Shown: positions 46,356 through 55,034 of the stretch, one piece after another | How positions within the stretch are numbered: position 1 is the stretch's first letter | Layout of the letters: every line of letters starts with the position of its first letter | NCBI RefSeq assembly: GCF_022559585.1 | Contig: NZ_CP087114.1 | Location: 2,426,501 to 2,490,500 of the forward strand | DNA: 64,000 bases | Direction: 5' to 3' | From: Bartonella machadoae | GTDB taxonomy: Bacteria > Pseudomonadota > Alphaproteobacteria > Rhizobiales > Rhizobiaceae | The notes under the pieces: generated by a model | Seen by the model: only the letters and a program-made list of their open reading frames with translations | Database searches by the model: none | Told to the model about the DNA's origin: nothing | Translations under genes and position numbers: made by a program

Positions 46356-46778
46356 TTACCGCCCCATCAAACGTGGTTTTGCGTGAAAAAAAGCACCATC
46401 ACGCACCGGCCCATCTTCACTCATAATTTTTGGTTCATCTAAACCTAAACCCGCTTTGCCCTCCGCAATGCGTTTGAGAAGATCAATCGCCTGTTTGTGA
46501 CGATCTTCAATAGTGGTGGTAAGAGCCGTATGGCGGATGGCTAAATTATAAACAGCAATATTGACACAAATCATGCCCAACGCTGTTGGCTGTCCGGCAA
46601 TCGGGACGCAGTAGCGATGAGACAGATGGGCATCAATCTCACCACTTGCTTGTTCTAGCGCACGAAAAATTGCTTGATCAGAGAGTGCTTTGTCTGGATT
46701 TTCGCCAATCCCGCACAAATCATCCAAGAAATCGTCACCCCAGAGCTCTTCAATCAAGGTTTTATTTGCATAAGCCAT
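46356..46778 (-). CDS. DUF1320 head protein (Mu gp36-like)
   Basis: A 140-residue protein with the gp36 pattern: MAYANKTLIEELWGDD, ALEQASGEIDAHLSHRYCVP and HKQAIDLLKRIAEGKAGLG. Family knowledge: it is a head-tail adaptor protein of Mu-like phages. It follows the major capsid gene by 14 bases. Length and spacing are ordinary. Confidence 0.88.
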   Translation of the reverse strand: MAYANKTLIEELWGDDFLDDLCGIGENPDKALSDQAIFRALEQASGEIDAHLSHRYCVPIAGQPTALGMICVNIAVYNLAIRHTALTTTIEDRHKQAIDLLKRIAEGKAGLGLDEPKIMSEDGPVRDGAFFHAKPRLMGR

Positions 46779-46792
46779 CGAGACTCTTTTCC

Positions 46793-47758
46793 TCAGACAA
46801 CCTCTTGCAGCAAAACACCAGCATCTTTGGCTGCCACCAATTCACACACCCGTTCACCCACACGCACCCGTTTACCACCCGATAAACCGATATCTGGATC
46901 AGAGATCACCCCAGACAAACGCTCTCCCAATTGGGCGCTAAAGCCCCAACTAATCACCGAACCATCCGCCTGTTGTTTGGTGGGATCAATATAAAGCAGT
47001 GCTATCTTATTGCCCCAAACCCGCGCCAATTGTGCTGCGCGCCCTTTGCGTGCCAAATTCACTTGCGATTCACCAATGAGTAAACGCTCAGGGTGTATTT
47101 CCATCAGATCGGCAAATTGCGCCTTGGTGACAAAACCATCCGCAGTGCCACCCCCTTTAACAGCTTTGATAATTTTGGGATGGCGTTTGAGTTTTGACCA
47201 AACGACTTTACCCATAACAATGGTGTTTGGCGTATAGACAAGGCTTTTATCCATTGCCTCATCTAAAGTAGCATAAGGATCTGATTTGTCGTAATCGCTA
47301 AACTTATTCTCGCCCTTAAGATCAATCACCCGCTCTGGAGCATAATTTTCACGCGCTTGTACAAAGGCTGCAACACGCACTTCACGCCCCAATTCCAGCA
47401 AATTGGCAAGACCCTCCACAGCTGTCTTTTCGGGGTTATAACGAGAGCGTTTTTCTGCCCGTGCCCTTGCCGCTGCTTCAATATCCGAATTGGGAATGAG
47501 ATCATCAAGCCCATAATCTTTGACACTGGCTTCCCGTTCAAAGGCCGAAAATTCTATCACATTCGGGCGTCCTTTGCGGCCAACCTCAAGTTCAGGAACG
47601 GTAAAATTTTCCGCTAAGGGAAATTCACTATATTTAAACACCTCGCTTAAAACAGAAACACGGGGCAAAACTTTGTCGCCAATAAGAGAACCTGCTGGAT
47701 TGCGATAACCAATAGCAATAGCGGTAAGTGTTGGATCAATGGGAAAAGGTCTGTTCAT
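46793..47758 (-). CDS. Major capsid protein
   Basis: A 321-residue protein (IDPTLTAIAIGYRNPAGSLIGDKVLP at the start, YTPNTIVMGKVVWSKLKRHP and WGNKIALLYIDP towards the end), typical of the major capsid proteins that follow a small decoration gene in BcepMu-like genomes, with an HK97-like size. GAGG stands before ATG 47758. It follows the decoration gene by 12 bases. Family knowledge: it assembles the procapsid with the scaffold encoded by the protease gene. Confidence 0.88.
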   Translation of the reverse strand: MNRPFPIDPTLTAIAIGYRNPAGSLIGDKVLPRVSVLSEVFKYSEFPLAENFTVPELEVGRKGRPNVIEFSAFEREASVKDYGLDDLIPNSDIEAAARARAEKRSRYNPEKTAVEGLANLLELGREVRVAAFVQARENYAPERVIDLKGENKFSDYDKSDPYATLDEAMDKSLVYTPNTIVMGKVVWSKLKRHPKIIKAVKGGGTADGFVTKAQFADLMEIHPERLLIGESQVNLARKGRAAQLARVWGNKIALLYIDPTKQQADGSVISWGFSAQLGERLSGVISDPDIGLSGGKRVRVGERVCELVAAKDAGVLLQEVV

Positions 47759-47770
47759 TTTAAGCCTCGA

Positions 47771-48112
47771 CTAATTTATTTTAAAAGAAATAACATCACC
47801 AGCAGAACCATCACTCATGGCAAGTCCAATCGTGCGATCTGTTCCTTCAGCCTTTATGGCGCGCCCCTTAGCATCGGAGGTCAAAAAATCACCAAAGGAA
47901 ACATTGCCTCCACAAACCACTTCGCCCCAACCACATTGGCCAATATCAACCATCTCACCAGCCTTTGCGCTCAAAGACCCTGCAGTCCCTAATAGTTTAT
48001 CTGTCTTACCAGAAGCGGTGACCACACATCCCTCACCGCGTGCTGCAACAATGCAATAAGGCGAAATCTCATCACCGGCGCGAAAAGATTTAATCAAAAT
48101 CATTGTACTCAT
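47771..48112 (-). CDS. Capsid decoration-type protein (DUF2190-like)
   Basis: 113 residues from ATG 48112, in ATGA overlap with the protease stop; the open frame up to 48136 is not needed. A beta-rich protein with SFRAGDEISPYCIV, GDFLTSDAKGRAI and TIGLAMSDGSAGDVISFKI, the usual pattern of small head decoration proteins of the DUF2190 type. Position between the scaffold and capsid genes supports the assignment. Confidence 0.78.
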   Translation of the reverse strand: MSTMILIKSFRAGDEISPYCIVAARGEGCVVTASGKTDKLLGTAGSLSAKAGEMVDIGQCGWGEVVCGGNVSFGDFLTSDAKGRAIKAEGTDRTIGLAMSDGSAGDVISFKIN

Positions 48113-48588
48113 AACTGGCGCTCCTTTTGTTCGCAAACAGTGTCAACCGCTTGGCTAATGGTGATAAAGTGCCCTTTTTGCGCTTGTTCTTGTTGATAAT
48201 GGCGTGCCGCAACAGCAACATCTTCTGGTGCAAGATTTTGTTCTTGTCTCAGAAAAGAGCGCTCTAAAGGACTTGTTGAAGCAAGAGTGGGCAACTTCTC
48301 AAGCAAACTTCTAAAATGCTCCATGCCCCCTTCAAGGCTACACAGTGCCCGATATTCCTCACGCGCAGCTGGCAAAATTTTGCCCTCTTCAATAGCTTTA
48401 TCTAAAAGCCTCTCAATCGCATCATTTTTTTGCTCTGCCTGTAAAAGAGACAATTGATCGCGTGCCTCTGTTAATTGGGCATTCAATTCCACACGTTCCT
48501 TTTCGCGTGCCGCAACAGCGGCTAAAATTTCATCAAGCCGCACATCTTTTGAAAGCGAGAGTGCGCTAGCAATGGCTGTCAAATCCAT
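48109..48588 (-). CDS. Internal scaffold protein Z (nested in protease gene)
   Basis: ATG 48588 in the protease frame has GGAGAAAGAT directly upstream and begins MDLTAIASALSL, the first residues of the helical scaffold part. In Mu the Z scaffold is made from an internal start in gene I. The same layout is seen here, giving a ~159-residue protein. It is inferred from the ribosome binding site and family knowledge. Confidence 0.7.
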   Translation of the reverse strand: MDLTAIASALSLSKDVRLDEILAAVAAREKERVELNAQLTEARDQLSLLQAEQKNDAIERLLDKAIEEGKILPAAREEYRALCSLEGGMEHFRSLLEKLPTLASTSPLERSFLRQEQNLAPEDVAVAARHYQQEQAQKGHFITISQAVDTVCEQKERQL

Positions 48589-49179
48589 ATCTTTCTCCAC
48601 ATCAGTTGTTAAAGGGGGGTCTAAAGGCTGTTGACTGCTTAAAGCCGTCATGACAAGGGCTGGACGATTGACCAAACCAGCACCAGCTAACTGCAAAATT
48701 TCACCTTTCTTAGAATGGCGAAATTCAGGCGAAAGATAGCGATATTCGCGGGCAATAATTTTTTTGGCTGCCACCTCAGTCCACTTAACCCGTCCCCAAA
48801 TCGCACCATCCCGCTCTGCTAATTCTTCAATCCAACCACTAGCCGGTGCTTCTAAACCTTTTTGTGCACGGTGATGTTGCCCATGCTCATAATCAATCAC
48901 AAGCGGTCCTTTATTTCCCTCAAAAGCTTTTAAAATCCTTTGCGGGTTATAATGCCATTCCCGCCCATCACGCGCTTTCACATTGGGTGCTTTGGGTAAA
49001 ATCTCTACCCACTCAGGCGCTTGTTTGCCTGTCATGTTTTCACATAAATTGTCTTCACAGAGATTGTCTTGGCACAAAACCTCTGGGCAAAGATCAATCA
49101 ATGCGGTATGAACTGCCCCATCATGAAATGTCCCAGCATGCCCATCCTCTTGATCTTCGTGAAATTCCTGTTCCATCAT
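48109..49179 (-). CDS. Phage protease I (prohead protease)
   Basis: A 356-residue protein. The protease part has PLVIDYEHG (the catalytic His region), APASGWIEEL, YRYLSPEF and LVNRPALVMTAL, as in Mu gpI. The C-terminal third is a helical scaffold (REKERVELNAQLTEARDQL). Near the N-terminus (residues ~36-48) there is an unusual Cys-x-Asp-Asn-Leu repeat. Family knowledge: protease cleaves scaffold in procapsids. A start for the scaffold alone lies inside at 48588. The putative late promoter lies 57 bp upstream. Confidence 0.9.
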   Translation of the reverse strand: MMEQEFHEDQEDGHAGTFHDGAVHTALIDLCPEVLCQDNLCEDNLCENMTGKQAPEWVEILPKAPNVKARDGREWHYNPQRILKAFEGNKGPLVIDYEHGQHHRAQKGLEAPASGWIEELAERDGAIWGRVKWTEVAAKKIIAREYRYLSPEFRHSKKGEILQLAGAGLVNRPALVMTALSSQQPLDPPLTTDVEKDMDLTAIASALSLSKDVRLDEILAAVAAREKERVELNAQLTEARDQLSLLQAEQKNDAIERLLDKAIEEGKILPAAREEYRALCSLEGGMEHFRSLLEKLPTLASTSPLERSFLRQEQNLAPEDVAVAARHYQQEQAQKGHFITISQAVDTVCEQKERQL

Positions 49180-49235
49180 TGCCTATTGCTTTACAGTTGT
49201 CATTGGCAATAGAATGCACGAAACCCATCCACGCT

Positions 49236-49259
49236 ATAAGTCTGACACTGTCAGTCAAA
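49236..49259 (-). promoter_or_regulatory. Putative Mor/C-type late promoter of the protease/head operon
   Basis: The minus strand has TTTGACTGACAGTGTCAG followed by ACTTATAG, nearly identical to the sites at 37192-37215 and 57124-57147. Spacing to the protease ATG (49179) is 57 bp. It corresponds in position to Mu PI. Confidence 0.75.
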
Positions 49260-49414
49260 AGAGCGTATTTTTAAAAGCACTTTAAAAGCGCCCTTTTCCC
49301 CACTTCTCCCTGATGAGAGAAAAGTCTCTTCCAAACACTCTTATAAAATCGTTTTCAAAGGCACTTCAAAGGCGATAGAGCGCCGTTATAAGTTTTAAGG
49401 TACAAATTATCGTC

Positions 49415-49567
49415 TTATACCAAAAAGCCTTTCTCAAGCCGTTTTTTTTTAAAGATTGCTTTTCTGCTTAAAAAGACTATAGTTTTAAACTGAAGGTGTG
49501 AGCCAGTTTTGCCAGGACGGCTTTGCCGGATCTGCGAGGAGTTGACCGCCCTCCATGCCTTCTTCAT
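49415..49567 (-). CDS. Small ORF in tandem repeat unit 1
   Basis: A 50-codon frame beginning MKKAWRAVNSSQIRQSRPGK; upstream is AAAGGAGAAGGGG at suitable distance. The first 19 residues are repeated in the ORFs of units 2 and 3, while the C-termini differ. No domain is recognised. It may be a leader peptide, a small phage protein or chance coding inside a repeat; evidence is the ribosome binding site and the preserved start. Confidence 0.4.
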   Translation of the reverse strand: MKKAWRAVNSSQIRQSRPGKTGSHLQFKTIVFLSRKAIFKKKRLEKGFLV

Positions 49568-49586
49568 TTTTCTTACCCCTTCTCCT

Positions 49587-49769
49587 TTAAGACCACAGGA
49601 ATTTCTTTCCGTTGTTTTCCCTACAACAACCCTCTCTCAAACCGTTTTTTAAAAGATTGCTTTTCTGTTCAAAAAGACTATAGTTTATAAACTGAAGGTG
49701 TGAGCCAGTTATACCAGGACGGCTTTGCCGGATCTGCGAGGAGTTGACCGCCCTCCACGCCTTCTTCAT
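49587..49769 (-). CDS. Small ORF in tandem repeat unit 2
   Basis: A 60-codon frame from ATG 49769 (or GTG 49778) starting MKKAWRAVNSSQIRQSRPG. Here the GGAG of the ribosome binding site is lost and only AAGGGGTG remains, so translation is less sure than in units 1 and 3. No domain recognised. Confidence 0.35.
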   Translation of the reverse strand: MKKAWRAVNSSQIRQSRPGITGSHLQFINYSLFEQKSNLLKNGLREGCCRENNGKKFLWS

Positions 49770-49850
49770 TTTTCTCACCCCTTTTTTTCTAAACCAGCAT
49801 GGAATTTCTTTCCGTTGTTTTCCCTACAACAACCTCTCTCAAACCGTTTT

Positions 49851-49970
49851 TTAAAAGATTGCTTTTCTGTTCAAAAAGACTATACTTTTAAAGCGAAGGT
49901 GTGAGCCAGTTATGCCAGGGCGGCTTTGCCGGATCTGCGAGGAGTTGACCGCCCTCCACGCCTTCTTCAT
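49851..49970 (-). CDS. Small ORF in tandem repeat unit 3
   Basis: A 39-codon frame from ATG 49970 starting MKKAWRAVNSSQIRQSRPG, with AAAGGAGAAGGGGTGAG upstream and an in-frame GTG nine bases before. A shorter C-terminus than in units 1 and 2. No domain recognised. Confidence 0.38.
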   Translation of the reverse strand: MKKAWRAVNSSQIRQSRPGITGSHLRFKSIVFLNRKAIF

Positions 49971-50022
49971 TTTTCTCACCCCTTCTCCTTTAAGACCACA
50001 GGAATTTCTTCTTGTTATTTCT

Positions 50023-51228
50023 CTACAACAATCTCTCGCCCTTTTTTTCGGCAGCATTTAATAAACGTTGAATTTCTCTAAAGCTCTTTTTATGCATAGA
50101 GATAAGCCACCACTCTTGTTTGCTAGCTACCCATTTGACCGCAAACCGCCACCATGCTCCCTCATTTTCACCTAAAAACACAACGCTCTGTGCATCTTTT
50201 CGCCTGATGATACCATGGGGGCGGATGAGGGTTTGAATGGCACCACGAAAATCATCCAAAGTCAGATCACGGGCTTGATGCTCCAACAAAATATGCTTCA
50301 CACTGTCTGAAGAGAGGCGGACAAGGGAACTGTCCGTTGCAAAAACTTCACACACCTTGCTTGTCATCGGGGCAATGGGAAGAAATCCACGCGGCAAACG
50401 CTCTTCAAACATTGCTTGCAAAAGTGGAGAACCAACAATATCTTCAATGGCAATGCGCTTGCGCTCTTCCGGCATCCCAGAAATTTTATCACTCAAGAAA
50501 CGGCTTAAGTTTTGTGCCCGCTGTTTTCCAGGGTTAGAGTTCCAACCAGGATCAATTCCTTTTGGGATCTTTTCAACTTTCCCTGTCCGTTTATTGTGCC
50601 AAACCTTCTGTTCCACTTGGAATGGGGCTGCATCCTCTTCATAGCCTAAATTTTCTGCTTCATAACGGCTCACCTGTCGCACACTGCATTTACACCGCCA
50701 ACCATTGGGCGGATAAAGCCAATCCCAAACTGGGTCATCAACCGGTGCTGTAAAACCTACCCAACTTTCATGTTCTAAACGTTTGTGCTCTGAACTGGAC
50801 AAAGCATAGGTCAGATAAGGCAAAAACTCTTTATTATTTTGCGTACGCTCCCACTCACCTGCCGCATGCGCACTCATGGTATTGGCCCAATAGACCGTTT
50901 CTAAACGCCGTGGGCTGCCCAACTGTACAACGCTCTTCTCACCGCTTTGTGGATCAAGGACACTCTTCCTCCCCCACCAGCCTTTTTCCTGTAAAAGCGG
51001 CATCAGATTTTTTTGAAAATCCTGAAAGGGAAGTCGATTTTTTATCGCCTCTCCAACCGCTCGCTTAAAATCATCTAAAATATCATAGCCAACCGATTTT
51101 GCCACCGTAAAGGAAAAAGCATGTTCCTCTGGTGCTATATCACGCCAATCAAAGCTTGGAACAACAGCCTTGGCGGCAAAATAACGTGTGACCTCTTTGG
51201 GAGCTGTTTTGAAAAGTTCCTCATCCAT
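50023..51228 (-). CDS. Head morphogenesis protein F with C-terminal nuclease-like domain
   Basis: 401 residues from ATG 51228. Residues ~25-200 are the Mu F (phage head morphogenesis) domain: VGYDILDDFKRAVGEAI, VYWANTMSAHAAGEW, YPPNGWRCKCSVRQVS. The C-terminal ~95 residues (from RLSSDSVKHILLEH to SFREIQRLLNAA) resemble the phage Barnase-EndoU-ColicinE5/D-RelE-like (PBECR) nuclease domains that are fused to such minor capsid proteins. Family knowledge: F-type proteins are injected or placed at the portal; a nuclease tail may act in the host cell. The portal gene overlaps its start by eight bases. Confidence 0.87.
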   Translation of the reverse strand: MDEELFKTAPKEVTRYFAAKAVVPSFDWRDIAPEEHAFSFTVAKSVGYDILDDFKRAVGEAIKNRLPFQDFQKNLMPLLQEKGWWGRKSVLDPQSGEKSVVQLGSPRRLETVYWANTMSAHAAGEWERTQNNKEFLPYLTYALSSSEHKRLEHESWVGFTAPVDDPVWDWLYPPNGWRCKCSVRQVSRYEAENLGYEEDAAPFQVEQKVWHNKRTGKVEKIPKGIDPGWNSNPGKQRAQNLSRFLSDKISGMPEERKRIAIEDIVGSPLLQAMFEERLPRGFLPIAPMTSKVCEVFATDSSLVRLSSDSVKHILLEHQARDLTLDDFRGAIQTLIRPHGIIRRKDAQSVVFLGENEGAWWRFAVKWVASKQEWWLISMHKKSFREIQRLLNAAEKKGERLL

Positions 51229-52825
51229 GATGCCCAAGCCCTCGTGCAATCATTTGCACCTTTGCCAAGCGTGCGGCTAACGCATGATGATCCATTTGAC
51301 CTAGCAATTCATCTAAACCTTTGAGGATATCCTCATAACTTTTTGCTTGTTCAACAAGCTTTTTAAAGGGCTTTAAAAGGGGTTCTAAATCCTCTTCCCA
51401 GTCGCTTAAAGCCTCTTCAGAAAGCTGGTCCAATTCATCGTGATGATCTCCACCCTGCTCTCCTCCACTCTTGTGCTCTCTTGTTAGAGAAACATCAAAA
51501 GACCCACCACAATCGGCACAAACACTTGTCCCTTTGCTTTCCTCACCGCCCTCTTGTCTTGCCTCATCACCGATAACATGATCAGGAGACTTTAAAATAT
51601 CTTCCTCTTTTGTTGGTTGCGAAAAACCAATCTTATTGCGCACTTCTTGCGCACCAACATGCAACCCCAAAGGCACAAGTTTTGCCAATGCATCACTCAA
51701 AGCCTTAATATCTTCATTTTCAGAGATTGGCCAATAGACAAGCGGGTAGTGCTCTTGACGACCGAAATTAATATCAACAAACGGCACAATCAAATCACGA
51801 TTAGCAGTAAGCGCCAATTGGCGTGCATCAGCTCTGGCAATATCATGGCGGACATTTTCATGAATACGCGCTTGCGAAAAAGACGAACCATCATCCGTTG
51901 TCATGGTTTGCCCTAAAACACCCTTAGAAATCTGCCGATCTAAATATTCCGCTTTCGCAGCAAAAACAGCATTGCCACTGCCCCCCGCTGCTTCAATAAA
52001 TTCAATCTCCATTTCTTTAGGAATGATCGCTGCCGCATCACTGGATAAATCACGCACAGCCTGAATAAGCACCCGCCGCTCCTCATGGGAAGAGCTCGCT
52101 CCATATTTTCCCAAACGCAACGGCATGCCGTAAATTTCTAAAAAGGCCATCCAATCCTTTAAGGTATAAGACTTAAAAAGGAAAGCCCAAGCCGCAAGCC
52201 TCGCAAGCCCTGTCCGGATTGGCAAACCGCTTTTAAGCTTTGGTCGATGAATGGAAAATTTATAAGCAGGCAATTCGCTACCATCTTGAGAGCCATCTTC
52301 TTCTTTTAAACGCAAATGAAAACCATCCCGTCTATCCAATTGGAAAAACCGCTGATCACGCCATTTCCACGCAACAGGCCACCATGCTGTGGCACTTTTG
52401 TCCCACAAGGTTTCAACAACCGCATAACCCTTGCCCAAAGCATCTAATAAATCCGTCACATAATCATCAACAAAAGTTGGTGCCCTAATCACTTCGTAAA
52501 CAGCATCGGCAATTTTTTTGTCCAAAGCACTCTCACTTGCGGCAATCACTCCAGGTTCCACCCCTGTCAGAGCATTTTTACGCATGCCAAGCACAGCACG
52601 ATAATGCAAATCACGCTCTTCCATTTCATCAGCAAGCTGGAAAAATTGTTCTGGAGTGCCTTGCGCTGCCTGTTGCAAAATATCAGCAAGTTGCAAAGGT
52701 GTCAGACCACTGACAAGGGTTTGTGACCAAACATCACGAACCCCACCAATCGTTGGTGCCGCAACTTCACGCTCCAACCCTTTGACTTTAAGCGCCCTAC
52801 CCCATTGGTCGACAAGTTTTACCAT
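51221..52825 (-). CDS. Portal protein (DUF935, Mu gp29-like)
   Basis: A 534-residue protein of the DUF935 family: LTPLQLADILQQAAQGTPEQFFQLADEMEERDLHY, the RKNALTGV stretch, GYAVVETLWD, RTGLARLAAWAFLFKSYTLKDWMAFLEIYGMPLRLGKY and DSGSSFSQAR-like residues. The C-terminal region has an acidic, His-rich linker and a CADCGG pair. Family knowledge: it forms the dodecameric portal ring. It overlaps F at its end and follows the large terminase by 12 bases. Confidence 0.92.
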   Translation of the reverse strand: MVKLVDQWGRALKVKGLEREVAAPTIGGVRDVWSQTLVSGLTPLQLADILQQAAQGTPEQFFQLADEMEERDLHYRAVLGMRKNALTGVEPGVIAASESALDKKIADAVYEVIRAPTFVDDYVTDLLDALGKGYAVVETLWDKSATAWWPVAWKWRDQRFFQLDRRDGFHLRLKEEDGSQDGSELPAYKFSIHRPKLKSGLPIRTGLARLAAWAFLFKSYTLKDWMAFLEIYGMPLRLGKYGASSSHEERRVLIQAVRDLSSDAAAIIPKEMEIEFIEAAGGSGNAVFAAKAEYLDRQISKGVLGQTMTTDDGSSFSQARIHENVRHDIARADARQLALTANRDLIVPFVDINFGRQEHYPLVYWPISENEDIKALSDALAKLVPLGLHVGAQEVRNKIGFSQPTKEEDILKSPDHVIGDEARQEGGEESKGTSVCADCGGSFDVSLTREHKSGGEQGGDHHDELDQLSEEALSDWEEDLEPLLKPFKKLVEQAKSYEDILKGLDELLGQMDHHALAARLAKVQMIARGLGHHG

Positions 52826-52837
52826 TTCACAATTCCC

Positions 52838-54460
52838 TCAATAAATCTTTGACCGCATTGTTGAAAAAAAGGGGGTTGAAAAAAGCGGATTTTCCTCAAA
52901 ACCATCAACAGCACGAACAGGTGTATAGTCGTAAATCTCAGGGGTTTGACGGCTAGCAAAATAAGCCAAAGCACAAGCAATAGCGCTATCACCATGGCGC
53001 ATAAAACCATCACTGCCTTTAAAACGATGATTATCAGGAATTTTCACAATGCCATTCACATAAGCAAGGGCTTGATGATCAGCAACAATGTCACAATCGC
53101 GCGGCAAAACAATAGAGCCATCCCCAAAAGCTTCTAAGTAAGCAGGCATTTCTTTGCCATACCAACTTTGCGATAATTGCACTTCCTTTACACAAGCCCC
53201 ATAACGTTGTGCCGCTTTTTCCGCTAAATAAGCCCCATTGCCCCGTGCATCCAAAGCGCCCCCCAACAAACGCGGCAAACCACTCACCACATAAAATAAA
53301 ATCTCTCTTTGTTGATCAAAGGGTGTATTGCGCAACTCCACCATAAACCGGACACGGCGCACCAGATCTTGCCCAATTTCTAAAACCACAATCGAGGTTG
53401 CATCCCCAGATCTGGCAAAATCAACTCCAAAAACATGTTGGCGCCGCCGATCAAGCCCCGCATGAAGAGGCTTTAAGTGCCCATCACACCAGTTAAGCGC
53501 CGCAACACTTCGTTGATAATCCGATTGATTTTTAAAAGCATCCACACAAGCAAAACGCAACACCGCAATATCAGGTGCACAACAATTTTCAATCTGTAAG
53601 CGCGTTAAAGCGGCCCCTTCTTGATCTGCTGGGATAGCATCCAATTCTTGCCGCATCGCAGAAAAACGCACCCCATAAGACGCACGAATCTGCTGCTCCC
53701 ATTGTTGCTCCGCCCTTGCACTCCACACCTCCCCCTTCATGGCACAAACCCGTTTAAACAAACCATTTTTAACCGCCTCAACAAAGGGGTAACAATGCAC
53801 AGAAAAAGGAACCTTCCCCGCCCTTGCCTCACGGATCAATTCATTGAAAGGGTTTAATACGCCATTATGCGTGGAAATCACACGGATCTTACCACCCCAA
53901 ATCAACAAAGCATTGACCGCATCCAAAACAGCCCGCACATCTTGATGAAAAGCCGCCTCATCAACCACCACAATCCCCTGCAGCCCGCGAATATTTTCAG
54001 GGCGGCTCGAAAGCGCTTCAATACGAAAACCAGAAGCAAAACGCACACGGTAAGCAGAAATATATTTTGTCGAGCCATCCGCCTTTTGATCAGAAAATAA
54101 AAATTCCTCCACATCGCCACTATTGCTGGTAATAGCCCTTGCAAAATTGCTCACATAGCCAATAAATTCCCGTCCCTTTTCTTTGCTATCGCCAATGTAA
54201 AAAACATTATCACCACCCGCTTCTCGCTTAGCCGCAGCAATCAATGTATCATCTAAAGCTTCAGCAAAAGTAATGCCGGTGCGCCGCCCCTTTTCAACCA
54301 GTTTTAACGGTGATTTATCTTCAATCCATGCCCGTTGATGTGCCATCAAAACACCATCCGCTAAAGGATCTTGCTCTTTTGGAAAAACACTTGCCTTCCA
54401 AACATCACAACCGCTTTGATGATCAGCATGTTTTTCTATAAAAGAGCACCTTTCAGCCAT
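52838..54460 (-). CDS. Large terminase subunit (Mu gp28-like)
   Basis: A 540-residue protein with the terminase pattern: an ATPase part with KLVEKGRRTGITFAEALDD (Walker A-like) and GIVVVDEAAF (Walker B), and a nuclease part with VFGVDFARSGDAT (first metal Asp), LGGALDARGNG and the C-terminal HGDSAIACALAY. Family knowledge: it packages phage DNA by the headful mechanism, with flanking host DNA in Mu. The start overlaps the small subunit by eight bases. Confidence 0.92.
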   Translation of the reverse strand: MAERCSFIEKHADHQSGCDVWKASVFPKEQDPLADGVLMAHQRAWIEDKSPLKLVEKGRRTGITFAEALDDTLIAAAKREAGGDNVFYIGDSKEKGREFIGYVSNFARAITSNSGDVEEFLFSDQKADGSTKYISAYRVRFASGFRIEALSSRPENIRGLQGIVVVDEAAFHQDVRAVLDAVNALLIWGGKIRVISTHNGVLNPFNELIREARAGKVPFSVHCYPFVEAVKNGLFKRVCAMKGEVWSARAEQQWEQQIRASYGVRFSAMRQELDAIPADQEGAALTRLQIENCCAPDIAVLRFACVDAFKNQSDYQRSVAALNWCDGHLKPLHAGLDRRRQHVFGVDFARSGDATSIVVLEIGQDLVRRVRFMVELRNTPFDQQREILFYVVSGLPRLLGGALDARGNGAYLAEKAAQRYGACVKEVQLSQSWYGKEMPAYLEAFGDGSIVLPRDCDIVADHQALAYVNGIVKIPDNHRFKGSDGFMRHGDSAIACALAYFASRQTPEIYDYTPVRAVDGFEENPLFSTPFFSTMRSKIY

Positions 54461-55034
54461 GTTTTATCCCCAACACTTGCGCACGAATGGCCCGCGCTGT
54501 CTCCTTGGAAAGTCCCGCCGCTGCCGCTGCCGCATCAACCGCTTTGCTCGCTTGGGTCGCAAAATCTTTCTCAAGCTTTTGCCGTCTGGTGGTCGACAAA
54601 TGTTCCGCAGCCAACACACCCTTTAGTGCATTTGCCAACTCTTGTGCCGCTTTTGGTGAAAGGTTTTTCCCACTGCTTAATGTAGAAAAAATAAGCTCTT
54701 TAATCGCCGCTGCCGTCAACAGCGTAATATTGTCACAAGCTTTAGCATCAAAGCGCTGTGAAAGGCTTGCCGCTATTTCCCTTGTCTGTTCTAGGCGCCG
54801 TGACATCACAGCCAAACGCAAAGAATAACGATTAAAACTGGAAAAAGAAGGGATCGAAAAACTTAATCCCGTTTCCTTTTGCAAAGCCTTTAAAGCCGCT
54901 TTAAAATCACTATAAATAGCCATTTGTGTTTTCTCACGCCCATTTAAAGCCTCAGCAGCCGCAGCAATAATCTGATCACAAGCTTGCGGCAATAAATCAA
55001 TCGCCGTTAAGCGTCCACGCCCGACCTTGCGCAT
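54453..55034 (-). CDS. Small terminase subunit (DUF3486, Mu gp27-like)
   Basis: A 193-residue protein of the DUF3486 family: a basic N-terminus (GRGRLTAIDLLPQA), an HTH-like part (YSDFKAALKALQKETGLSFSIPSFSSFNRYSLRLA) and an Ala-rich helical C-terminus. Family knowledge: it is the DNA-recognition part of the terminase. It overlaps the gp26-like gene by 38 bases and the large subunit by eight. Confidence 0.88.
   Translation of the reverse strand: MRKVGRGRLTAIDLLPQACDQIIAAAAEALNGREKTQMAIYSDFKAALKALQKETGLSFSIPSFSSFNRYSLRLAVMSRRLEQTREIAASLSQRFDAKACDNITLLTAAAIKELIFSTLSSGKNLSPKAAQELANALKGVLAAEHLSTTRRQKLEKDFATQASKAVDAAAAAAGLSKETARAIRAQVLGIKHG

Larger units (their letters stand above)
49434..50036. 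repeat. Three tandem copies of a ~201-bp repeat
   Basis: The same ~201-bp unit occurs three times in direct order between the protease and F genes (homologous points at 49492, 49694 and 49895). Each contains GAAGGTGTGAGCCAGTT, a GC-rich block GACGGCTTTGCCGGATCTGC and CTTTTCTGTTCAAAAAGACT. The copies differ by only a few bases, so the amplification is recent or is kept alike by conversion. Each unit can fold (CCGGCAAAGCCG next to CCTGGCAAAACTGG) and carries a small ORF on the minus strand. Confidence 0.9.

Noticed and set aside
49434-50036. CRISPR array
   Set aside because: The repeats are 201 bp and contiguous without unique spacers, so this is a tandem repeat.
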